Assembly (NCBI GenBank): GCA_033239005.1
Contig: BSQZ01000069.1
Location: forward strand, 1,037,501 to 1,101,500
DNA from: Lamellibrachia satsuma
Taxonomy: Eukaryota > Annelida > Polychaeta > Sabellida > Siboglinidae
Direction: 5' to 3'
DNA: 64,000 nt
Shown: one piece after another, positions 23,430 through 33,482 of the stretch
Position numbering within the stretch: the stretch's first letter is position 1
Layout of the letters: the number at the start of each line of letters is the position of its first letter
Translations under genes and position numbers: made by a program
The notes under the pieces: generated by a model
Databases searched by the model: none
Seen by the model: only the letters and a program-made list of their open reading frames with translations
What the model was told of the DNA's origin: nothing

Positions 23430-23666
23430 ATCATGAGCGGTCGACTGTAACAACTAACCCCGTAAGCTGGGCAAGTTGTTACATCATACGGGGCATTTTG
23501 TTCGCAAAGCAAGTGTCACTCGTATATTATGTTACTATTATTACATTAATTGGATTATGCACATTTATACATTATATATACAATGTATAACTATGTAGGT
23601 GTTCACAGCTCCATATATTAAGTTTTTATTTTTAGTTACCAAAGGGCACTCATTGCCCGGATTCTT
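23430..23666. repeat. Dispersed repeat with gtaacaact/ccccgta inverted motifs, copy 1
   Basis: Contains tgtaacaactaaccccgtaa then aagttgttacatcatacggg, an inverted pair, and ends agggcactcattgcccggat. The same blocks occur in order at 48120-48305. A non-LTR fragment begins immediately after. Confidence 0.7.
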
Positions 23667-24540
23667 TATCTTTGTGGCCCGACAAATTCAGGAGAAATGT
23701 CGGGAACAAAACCGGAAACTATTTATGTCCTTCATTGACTTGACCAAGGCCTTCGACTCCACCAATCGTGACGCTCTTTGGGAAGTCTTGTCCAGGTTTG
23801 GGTGTCCTGCCAACTTTATCACCATCCTTAGACTTCTTCACGACAAAATGACTGCAACCGTCCTCTTCAATGGGACTGAAACGGAGCTTTTCACCATTCG
23901 AAAAGGGATAAAGAAATGATGCGTTATAGCACTGACCCTTTTCCACTGTCTACCTATGCGCCATCCTTTTTTCTCGTTCGTGACCGACTTCCCCATGGCG
24001 GTGAAGGTGAACTTGATGGAAGACTAATTAACCTGAGTCGTCTCAAGGCCAAGGCAGAAGTGACGAAGCAGTCATGGACCTTCAGTATACTGATGACTGG
24101 CCATCCTTGCCCACTGTGCAGAAGAACTTCAGACTAGCCTAGACCTCTTTACGGAACCATACCAAAGTCTAGGACTTTCCATCAACATAAGAAAAACCAA
24201 GGTTATCCATCAACCTACTCCAGGCATCAATGAAGGACTTCCGGAAATCAAAGTATCTGGAAGAATCCTAGAAGTTGTACTTAGGGAGTCACCTGTCCCA
24301 GAAAGCCACCATCGAGGCAAACATTCAGCACCGTATCTGCTGTACCAGTTCGTCCTTCACGAGACTGCGCCACCGAGTGTTTGAAAGGAAAGAGATGATC
24401 TACAAAGCCGTTTGTTTTACGACTCTACTAGTGAGGCTTGGGTTACTTACCGGTGTCACCTGAACAGCCTAGAGACATTCCATCAACGTTGTCTCAGAAA
24501 GATGCTTCACATCCCGTGGGAAGACCAGCACTGAGGCAAT
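23667..24540 (+). pseudogene. Non-LTR reverse transcriptase fragment, same family as 41138-44758
   Basis: The frame begins ARQIQEKCREQNRKLFM and continues FIDLTKAFDSTNRDALWE, the RT palm block. Thumb-like relics follow, such as KTKVIHQPTPG, with multiple stops. The RQ-QEKCREQN wording matches the element inserted in MITE copy D. Confidence 0.85.
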
Positions 24541-24544
24541 GAGG

Positions 24545-24957
24545 CTAATTGTTCCCCTGTACAAAGCAATAGTTAGACCACATATCGTAAAAAGGACATA
24601 GACAAGCTAGAAAGAATACAACGCAGAGTAAATAAAATGATTCCAGAATTGAGAGACCTTAGTTACGAAAGTCGCTTATTACAATGTGGTTTGACAACAC
24701 TAGAGACCAGGAGACTAAGAGGAGACCAAATAGAAGTGTTTAAAATAGTGAACGGTTACTAGGATGTTGATAGGAATATGTTCTTCAAACTTAAAGAAGG
24801 CAGTAGAACCAGAGGACATAACGCAACATTAGTTAAGGAGCAGTGTAGGTTGGACATGAGAAAGTACTCTTTCTCACAGAGGGTGATAAATGAATAGAAC
24901 AAACTGCCAAATGATTGTGTTAATGCTGGTAGTGTGATTATGTTTAAAAATAGAATT
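24545..24957 (+). pseudogene. CR1-like 3' fragment
   Basis: About 90% similar to the 3' coding end of the CR1-like element at 26560-31150 (blocks ELRDLSYESRLLQCGLTTLE and RKYSFSQRVINE). It is truncated at both ends and has in-frame stops. It abuts the left inverted repeat at 24957. Confidence 0.9.
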
Positions 24958-25089
24958 GTTTTGCGGTAATATTGTCGCCAGAGGGCGCGACGGGTCAAGT
25001 GTATCGACGGTTCTGATGGGTCGAGAGCAGTCACGTGACTTACGACGTCACAGCTCTTCATTTGCATATCACGTGACTTCTCTATGGAG
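24957..25089 (+). repeat. Left arm of a near-identical inverted repeat pair
   Basis: Matches the reverse complement of 32121-32253 with about two mismatches in 133 bp. It carries E-box palindromes (gtcacgtgac), a CRE-like acgacgtcac and an octamer atttgcat. Confidence 0.9.
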
Positions 25090-25490
25090 TAGCAGGTCTT
25101 TGGACCTGTAGTACATAAAGTTGTAGGTCCTTGGACCTACAATACATAAAGTTGTAGGTATTTGGACCTACAATACATAAAGTTGTAGGTCCTTGGACCT
25201 ACAATACATAAAGTAGCAGGTATTTGGACCTTCAATACATAAAGTAGCAGGTCTTTGGACCTACAATACATAAAGTAGCAGGTCTTTGGACCTACATTAC
25301 ATAAAGTAGCAGGTCTTTGGACCTACAATACATAAAGTTGTAGGTCTTTTGACCTACAATACAAAAATATGTAGGTTTTTGGAACTACAATACATAAAGT
25401 AGCAGGTCTTTGGATGTATAATACATAAAGTAGCAGGTCTTTGGACCTACAATACATAAAGTTGTAGGTCCTTGAACCTACAAAAACCAA
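25090..25490. repeat. 31-bp hairpin minisatellite, about 13 copies
   Basis: Each unit contains gtaggtccttggacctac, an almost perfect hairpin with compensating changes in some units, separated by aatacataaa. Confidence 0.95.
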
Positions 25491-26030
25491 TGTCAAAAAA
25501 CACAAGTCGAGTGGAAGCGCACAAGCCAATGTCCACCAACAGTGACTGACCAGTGTGAAAAAGACAAGACGAATGGGAGCGCACAAGTCAAAGTCCACCA
25601 ACAGCGATTGACCAGTGTCAAAAAGACAAGACGAGTGGGAGCGCACAAGCCAAAGTCACCAACAGCGGCTGACCAGTGTGAAAAAGACAAGACGAGTGGA
25701 AACGCACAAGCCAAAGTCCACTAGCAGCGACTGGCCAGTGTGAAAAAGACAAGACGAGCGGAAACGCACAAGCCAAAGTCCACCAACAGCGACTGACCAA
25801 TGTGAGTGGGAGCGCACAAGCCAAAGTTCACCAACAGCGATTGACCAGTATCAAAAAAGACAAGACGAGTGGGAGCACACAAGCCAAAGTACGCCAACAG
25901 CGCCTGACCAATGTCAAAAAAGACAAGACGAGTGGGAGCGCACAAGTCAAAGTCCACCAACAGCGCTTGACCAATGTCAAAAAAGGCAAGACGGGTGGAA
26001 GTGCACAAGCCAAAGTCCACAAACAGCGTT
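25490..26030. repeat. 63-bp minisatellite, about 8.5 copies
   Basis: The unit contains gaccagtgtgaaaaagacaa, gacgagtgggagcgcacaag and ccaaagtccaccaacagcg. One detached unit lies at 26275-26335. Confidence 0.95.
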
Positions 26031-26185
26031 ACAGTTTACCCATACCTCCTACAGTTTACCCATAACTCCTACAGTTTACCCATAATTCCTACAGTTTACC
26101 CATAATTCCTACAGGTTATCCATAACTCCTACAGTTTACCCATAATTCCTACAATTTACCCATACCTCCTACAGTTTACCCTGAA
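26030..26185. repeat. 20-bp minisatellite, about 8 copies
   Basis: The unit is cagtttacccataactccta with few variants, contiguous with the 63-bp array. Confidence 0.95.
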
Positions 26186-27067
26186 AGTTTGCTGACGATG
26201 CACTTTTTCTGGGCTTTTTCCGTAGAGAGTTTCACATTTAAAAAAATTAACATTTCACATTTCGGTGAAATGCGAAACAGTGACTGACCAATATCAAAAA
26301 GACAAGACGAATGGAAGCGCACAAGCCCATGTTACATACCGGATGGATGTGTCTGGACACATTTCGCGGGAAATCTGGTTCAAATCGGTTCAAACCGACG
26401 TGTCTTGACACATTTGGCGGGAAAACTGGGTTGACCTTGACCTTGATCTTGGGAAATCTTGAGAAGATCTTGGGAAATCTTGAGGAGAACACGGGATTGA
26501 ATTTGGTGGATTTTATATTTGTCTAAAGCGTGGAATATTGATCGGATAAGTATTATTATTGCGTGTATATTAAACATAAACTTACAAGAGTCCTTGTTTA
26601 GTCAATAGTTGCTGTTAAAATTTAGCTATAGGAGTAATTTAGGGCAGTTTATATCGTAGGTCTCCGAGGACTCGGTAGCGTGAGCGATAATTAAGGGTTG
26701 TTGTTTTCAGTTGATTGGGTACATAATACGAGACGTAATATTATTGTAAATAACTTAGTACATATTAAATATTGAAAACCTAAATATTTTGTTTTAGCAA
26801 CATTTATTGTTAAAAGTTAGCCGTGGGTAGTAATTCAGTGTTATTTAAATAAGGTCACTGAAATTTCGTTAGCGCGAGCGATATTACGTTTTGTTAGTCA
26901 GCTGTTACATAGAAAGTAAGTTGCAAGGCAGTAGCTGTAAATTTAATTAAGGCATAAGTAACATACTATAAAGTGTGTATTACAACACAAAAACAGTCTT
27001 TGTGAAGACTACCTAGTATAAATTGATTATAAACGGATTATAAACAAATACAAATTTAATTTCTAAC

Positions 27068-28187
27068 ATGGCGCCGTGCAAACGCCAAGTAATGGCGAAA
27101 CGTAATTTGATATGTTCTAGCTGCGACAGCTGGATAGACTTTGCAAAGTCCGGGTGTGTACATTCGTGGGCGGAGGTGCAGGCGGATGATTTCCATTTCG
27201 TGTGTAGGGGGTGTAAGACAGTGAAATATCTGCAGGAACAGGTGATTGAGCTAAGGCATATGATTTTGATGATGACAGGGCATGGTGAGACAGAAGTGAG
27301 CAGAGGTGGTGAGAATGATGAGAGCAGAGGTGATGAGACCGAGGAGAGCAGAGGTGGTGAGACCGAGGAGAGCAGAGGTGGTGAGACCGAGGAGAGCAGA
27401 GGTGGTGAGACCGAGGAGAGCAGAGGTGGTGAGACCAAGTAGAACAAGGAGAGCAGTGGCAATGTGAGGGAGAAAGCTGGTAAGAAGAAGAAAGATGACA
27501 GAAGGCAGAGAATGCAACAAAAGAGAGGTAAGCGGGTGAGTGGAGAGGGATTGCCAGGTGGTAAGACAGTAAAGGTTGATGATATGAGAGAAAGGGGGCA
27601 CACTAGTAGTGTGCAACAGGAAAGGAGCTTTGCTGATGTAGTATCACAGGGGAAAGCGATAAAAGCCCGGGTATTTATGGGGGATTCCATCATTAGGAAA
27701 GTGGATCAAATTGTAAATAGAGGAGATGACATAACAGTATGCCTACCAGGGGCAAAAGTAGAGGATATAGCAGAGAAGGCAGGACAGGTCATGGGTGGTG
27801 GCACGGGAGGTGCTGTTCTCGTGCATGTGGGAACGAACAATGCAGAGAAGGAGGGAACGTCATACATTTGGTAAGTACAGGAGGTTGATCAAGACACTTA
27901 AAGAGGCACGAGTTGGGCAGATCGTATTGTCGGGGATATTACCAATAATGGGAGGCAGGGGTGAGGAATATAGGAACTGTAGAAGGATGGCGATCAACAC
28001 ACAGGTACAGAAGGTATGTATGGAGGAGGGAGTAGGCTTCGTAGACATGTGGTTAAACTTTGTGGGAAGAGGTGACTTTTTCATGAGAGATGGACTACAT
28101 CTGACAGGGAAGGGCGCTGCAGTTCTTGCGTGTGAGTTTGTCAGAGTTGTCGACGAGGGCACAGGTACCATAAATTATTTAAACTAG
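27068..28187 (+). pseudogene. CR1 ORF1: PHD-like finger plus SGNH esterase
   Basis: Residues 14-50 form a Cys/His finger (ICSSCDSW, CVHSW, FVCRGCK). In-frame copies of a 24-bp unit (SRGGETEE) follow. A TAG stop at 27440-27442 is followed by the same frame continuing to about 27865. SGNH blocks are visible: VFMGDSI (block I), HVGTNN (block III) and, after a frameshift near 27868, RDGLHLTGKG (block V). SGNH esterases in CR1 ORF1 are established in the literature on CR1 elements. The stop, the frameshift and the repeat expansion mark decay. Confidence 0.8.
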
Positions 28188-28274
28188 ATGCGCAGGGGGA
28201 ACTGACAGAGAAAACTCAAAGGAGTACTACTACAAATACACATCCAAAGAAATGTTCACCAATAATTTCAGACA

Positions 28275-31050
28275 ATGAACTTAAATGTGTATGCTTAAAT
28301 GCCAGGAGCATAGTAAATAAAAAAGTGAGTTAGACATTATGGTAGCAGATATTGATCCTCATGTAATAGGCATCACAGAATCATGGGCAAATGAAGATAT
28401 AGTAGATGCCGAGTTAGCACTGACAGGCTATGTAATGTTTAGGAAGGATAGACGAGAAAGAAGGGGAGGTGGAGTAATTTTGTATATTAAAGAATTTATC
28501 CAAGCATATGAAATTACACTGAAAAGCGAAGCAGATAGTGTGGAAGCAATTTGGTGTAACATAGTTACCAGGAACTCAACATTAACAATAGGAGTAGTTT
28601 ATCGTAGTCCTAACATAGGACAAGAGGAAGATGTAAAATTACAAAAGGCGATAAGGGAGGTGAGCAAGGGAGAATGTGTTATAATGGGTGATTTTAACCA
28701 TGGCCATATACAAAGGGAATCATTAGAGAGTGCTGGAGGGGACGACCATCAGTTTCTACTTCTAACACAGGATTGTTTCCTTACTCAACATGTCTTGGAA
28801 CCAACCAGAGGTGGGAATGTGTTAGATTTAATTTTGTCTTCTCAAAATGAATTAGTTGACAATGTTAAAGTACACGAACCTTTGGGTTCAAGTGACCATA
28901 ACCAAATCCATTTTAATATGCCAAGTAAAGACAGGGAATACATATAAAAAAACAATGGAGGAGGAACTTCAACAAAGGCAAATATAAAATGATGAGAACA
29001 TATCTAGCAAATATAGATTGGAATAACTTGCTGAAGAACAAGACAGCAACAGAATGCTGGACTTGTTTAAAATATGAGATTGAGGGCATTATTGAGAAAT
29101 TTATTCCATTAAGAAAACAAGGGAAAAGATCAAGGGAAAAAACACCTGTCAAAAGAAGCTATTAGAAAAATTGCTCACAAACAGACGCAGTGGAGGGTAT
29201 ATAAACACACTGGAAATGTAGAAGACTACACAAATACACAAACTACAAAGAGGCACTTAACCTAGCTACAACTGAAATTAGAAAATCTAAAAGAACCTTT
29301 GAAAAAAAAATTGCAGGTAATATAAAAAATGACAGCAAGAGTTTCTATGCTTATGTAAGGAGTAAACAGAAAGTTCGAGATAAGGTCGGACCACTGGAAA
29401 ACAACAGTGAAAACATAATTTCAGATGGGTTCCAAATGGCAGAGATCCTGAATGAGTATTTCAGCTCAGTTTTTACCACAGAAGATATCAGCTCACTTCC
29501 AGTTCCATTGACTAAATTTGAGGGCAATAAATCAGAACATTTAGGGCAGTTATTTGTAACTCCTGAAATGATAGCAAAGAAAATTAAGAAGATGAAAGAT
29601 AATAAATCACCTGGAGTTGATGGGATACCACCAAAACTGCTAAAGGAAATTGTTGATCAAATTAGTACACCACTTGCAAACTTATTTAACTTGTCACTAG
29701 AAGAAGGAATAGTTCCTTCAGAATGGAAAGAAGCAAACATTACGCCGCTATTTAAGAAGGGATCGAGGAAGAAGCCAGAAAATTACAGACCAGTGAGTTT
29801 AACATCAGTTGTATGTAAATTACTCGAAACATTAATTAGAGACCACATTCCTCGTAAAACATAAATTAATAAATACATCTCAACATGGATTCCTAAAAGC
29901 AAGGTCATGTCTAACCAATCTCTTATGTTTTTTAGAAGAAATTACAAAGTGGGTAGATGACGGGTCACCAGTGGATGTCGTCTACTTAGATTTTCAGAAA
30001 GCTTTCGATAAAGTGCCACATCAAAGATTGTTACTTAAACTAAAAGCCCATGGTATAGGCAATGATGTAATCAGCTGGATAGAAAAGTGGCTTACACACA
30101 GAAGACAGAGAGTAATAGTAGATGGTGAGATTTCAAACTGGAAATCTGTTTTGAGTGGGGTACCACAGGGATCAGTATTAGGCCCTATACTGTTTTAAAT
30201 ATATATAAATGATTTGGAGGATGACATATCTAGCAAAGTACTCAAATTTGCAGATGACACAAAAGTATTCAGAAAGGTTACTAATGATACAGATAACCAA
30301 AGTTTACAGGATGATCTAGAAAAATTAGTTAAATGGTCAGAAAAATGGCAAATGTTATTCAATTTTGGGAAGTGTAAATGTATACACATAGGACATGGAA
30401 ATATGGACGAGGAATATAAAATGGGGGATGCTGTACTAGTTAGAACCACACAAGAAAAGGATTTAGGAGTAACATTTAATGCTGACATGAAAGTTTCAGA
30501 GCAATGTGGGATTGCTGCTTCGAAAGGAAATCAAATTATAGGGCTAATTAGAAGAACTATCACGTATAAGGAGAAACATCTAATTGTACCCCTGTACAAA
30601 GCAACAGTTAGACCACATTTGGAATATTGTATTCAAGCATGGAGGCCATATCGTAAAAAAGACATAGATAAGCTAGAAAGAATACGACGAAGAGCAACTA
30701 AGATGATTCCAGAATTACGAAACCTTAGTTACGAAAGTCGCTTATTGCAATGTGGTTTGACAACACTAGAGACCAGGAGACTAAGAGGAGACCAAATAGA
30801 AGTGTTAGTGAACGGTTATGAGGATGTTGATAGGAATGTGTTCTTCAAACTTAAAGAAGGCAGTAGAACCAGAGGACGCAAAGCAGCATTAGTTAAGGAG
30901 CAGTGTAGGTTGGACATGAGAAAGTACTCTTTCTCACAGAGGGTGATAAATGAATGGAACAAACTGCCAAATGATTGTGTTAATGCTAGTAGTGTGAATA
31001 CGTTTAAAAATAGAATTGACAGATATCTGATAAGGGCGGGCTACACATAG
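28275..31050 (+). pseudogene. CR1 ORF2: AP endonuclease and reverse transcriptase
   Basis: APE blocks are CLNARSIVNKK, GITESW, VVYRSPN, GDFNH and SSDH. RT blocks are NKSPGVDGIPPKLLK, NYRPVSLTSVVCKLLE, LDFQKAFDKVPHQ, SGVPQGSVLGPILF, and the catalytic FADD at 30247-30258, which is intact. The thumb continues to WNKLPNDCVNA near 30990. Decay is light: a shift near 28325 and one near 29860, stops around 29160, and an in-frame TAA at 30196-30198. Confidence 0.9.
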
Positions 31051-31164
31051 ATGAGAAAATTGTTGGACTCTCGATAAGCCAATGGCTTCCTTGTCCACTT
31101 GCCATCTGGAACTTGTTGTTCGAGATGGCAATCTTGTTAAATCTAGTTAAATCTTTTGACTTTG

Positions 31165-31600
31165 CGGTGTTTATGGAAAATTCCATGACTTCATTCGAAC
31201 GTTCCAGAAAGCGGCGATGTTTGTTTTGTTGACCTTGACCTTTTGACCTCGCGGTGTTCTTGCAGACTCGTATCATTATAGGCGATATGTAGGTGTCGAT
31301 GCGAAACGACATACGTCGAAAAGTTGGCGATAAAATGCAATGAGGCGATATTCGTCGTATAGCTTACATGCACGGCTACGTTTTTCCCGCTGCAATCACC
31401 AACATTCGTCCGCTAGGTTTCAGTCTGCTAGCAGCGTGAAAATGCGGGATAATGTTTCTTTTCGTGAGCGTGGAAAATTCCATGACGTCGTTCGAACGTT
31501 CCAGAAAAGAAGAAAAAAACTACATGAAACCGGTTCAAACCGCTTTGAACCGGTTCAAACCGGTTCTGTGTCCAGACACGTCTCGAAAAGCGCGCCATAA
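31165..31600. repeat. Repeated blocks right of the CR1 element
   Basis: A 40-bp block with ggaaaattccatgac and cgaacgttccagaaa occurs at about 31170-31210 and 31470-31510. At 31515-31580, ggttcaaaccgg-type motifs and tgtgtccagacacg mirror, in opposite orientation, motifs at 26340-26420 left of the CR1. Confidence 0.65.
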
Positions 31601-31619
31601 TCGTCAGTAGTAAACCGAA

Positions 31620-31850
31620 GACGACAGAATTAGGGTTACTAACCCTAACCCCAACTGGCAATTGAATAAGTACAAAAGGTCGGTGATCTTTGACCTTCCA
31701 TTAGGGTTACTAACCCTACAGGGTTCGTATTAGGGTTTACTACAGACGACAGAATTAAGGTTACTAACCCTAACCCTAACTGACAATTGTATCAGTGTAA
31801 AAGGTCGGTGACCTTTGACCTTCGACCTTGCTCCCGCAGCGCCGTCTGGT
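31620..31850. repeat. Short interstitial telomere-like motifs
   Basis: ttagggttactaaccctaac recurs three times within longer near-duplicate segments that also contain ggtcggtgacctttgacc. These are embedded in a dispersed repeat rather than a telomere tract. Confidence 0.6.
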
Positions 31851-31859
31851 AATCGTATC

Positions 31860-32125
31860 AGCGCAAAACAACATGGCAGCAAAACAAGATGGCAGCCTAC
31901 ATAGAGAGGTCACGTGATATGCAAATGAGGAACTGTGACGTTGTAGCAGCGCCTCCTGGTGACCGTATCATCGCAAAACAACATGGCAGCAAAACAAGAT
32001 GGCGACCTCCATAGTAGAGAGGTCACGTGACATGTAAATGAGGAACTGTGACGTTGTAGCAGCGCCTCCTGGTGACCGTATCATCGCAAAACAACATGGC
32101 AGCAAAACAAGATGGCAGCCTCCAT
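31860..32125. repeat. Tandem units, about 110-118 bp
   Basis: Three units each carry gcgcctcctggtgaccgtat, aaaacaacatggcagcaaaa and gtcacgtga with atgcaaatga. They lead into the right inverted arm. Confidence 0.8.
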
Positions 32126-32253
32126 AGAGAAGTCACGTGATATGCAAATGAAGAGCTGTGACGTCGTAAGTCACGTGACTGCTCTCGACCCATCAGAACC
32201 GTCGATACATTTGACCCGTAGCGCCCTCTGGCGACAATATTACCGCAAAACAG
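32121..32253 (-). repeat. Right arm of the inverted repeat pair
   Basis: Reverse complement of 24957-25089 with about two mismatches. Related, more diverged units continue to about 32560 (tggcgccctctggcgatgg and ctctcgaccaatcagaa). Confidence 0.9.
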
Positions 32254-32654
32254 TGCCTCAGGGGCGATAATAGGGGATGATACGTGGCGCCCTCTGGCGA
32301 TGGTTTCACCACAAAAGGGTGTAATTTCTGCTAATTTATACAAATGAGCTGTGACGTCATAGGTCAAGTGATGACTCTCGACCAATCAGAATGAGTCCCT
32401 GTGGCGCCACCTGGTGGTGAAACTGCTCTCGACCAATGAAATGCTTACCCAAAATCTGCATATTTGAGCGATAATAGGGGATTTCACGGTGGCGCCCCTA
32501 TCGGCAATAAGCGCGTGACCAATCAGAACGCTCCATTTCAATTTTCAACCAATCAGAAGCTTACCCAAAATCTGCACATTTTAAAGGATTGAAATGCGCA
32601 ATATACTACTAATATCCATTCGTTGATTTAATCACAGAAACCAAAGTCCGTATG

Positions 32655-32770
32655 AAATAACATACTTATTGTAGCATCGATCGAGTGGATTTGAACCCGC
32701 GGGTTCTCTCGACTGAGAGCCTAACATTCCATCCGCTACGCTGCTGCCCCCTCTACAATTATTGAATCCA
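32655..32770 (-). mobile_element. SINE family 1 tRNA-like head
   Basis: Minus strand: cagcgtagcggatggaatg (box A-like) and cgggttcaaatccactc (box B-like), with an extended pairing ctctcagtcgagag. There is no pol III terminator and the acceptor stem does not pair, so it is not a tRNA gene. Confidence 0.6.
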
Positions 32771-32789
32771 TTCACAGTTTTTCCATTTC

Positions 32790-32995
32790 CCTGCTTGGGA
32801 TATTTTATAGTTCCGCTGGTTTAGACACCAGAGAGAAGGGACGATCGAACGACTTTCAGTGTCTCTTCCGAAAGACACAGAACAAGTGGGGTGAACGAAA
32901 TTGCCCAAGCTTTATTACGGCGGAGGTGGAATCGAACCACCGTCGTCTCGATCCACAGGCCAACCATTAGACCACTACTCCGCACTCTTCACTCT
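32790..32995 (-). mobile_element. SINE family 2
   Basis: The minus strand starts with a tRNA-like head (gtggtctaatggtt; ggttcgattccacctccgcc), then gcttgggcaatttcgttcac cccac, then tgtgtctttcggaagag and the gcagggaaatggaaa tail. Other copies lie at 38400-38565 and 56335-56590. Confidence 0.8.
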
Positions 32996-33482
32996 TAGCC
33001 GACTAAAAATATGTCTGACGAAGCGGAACTGTTCAGTCTCAGTGGTCATCAAAAACTGTGTCTGATACAGCGGAACTCTAAACTAATTTTAATATCAGCT
33101 GATCCGCATAATACAGTTTCGAAACATAACGACACCTAAAACGAGATCTACTTTATCAGTCCTCTTGTACCGGGGGGCGGGGGGGGGTATCGTGAGGTAA
33201 TTTATACGCGAATTCGAGCTTCAAAAAAGGTAATTAAATGTGTTCTTGCGCACAACATATTTCATAATTTACATGTTCTGTAGTCGAGTATGTATTGTGC
33301 ATGCATTATGCATGATTAGTTACAAAATGCATGTTAATAACGACGAAACTGAGGTGGGCCCGGATTCTAGACAAGATGCCCAAATCTTCCTTCCCAGCGT
33401 AATACCTGGTATGTTGCTAGTACACATGCAGCTGCTACTTCGTTGTCGGCTGTCACCAACAAGTTGGCTCGACATCACCACC

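Larger units (their letters stand above)
26560..31150 (+). mobile_element. Nearly full-length CR1-like non-LTR retrotransposon
   Basis: The order is a 5' leader with an internal duplication (about 26600-26780 and 26800-26960), ORF1 (27068-28187), ORF2 with AP endonuclease and RT (28275-31050), a short 3' UTR (ttgccatctggaacttg type), and a 3' end with ttaaatc repeats. Fragments of the same family lie at 24545, 48535 and 56745. ORF1 with PHD-like and esterase domains is diagnostic of CR1-group elements. Several disabling mutations make it inactive. The 5' boundary is uncertain, and no target duplication is expected for CR1. Confidence 0.85.

Noticed and set aside
31620..31850. Interstitial telomere from a chromosome fusion
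   Set aside because: Only a few TTAGGG-like motifs in both orientations inside longer near-duplicate repeats; no continuous telomere tract.
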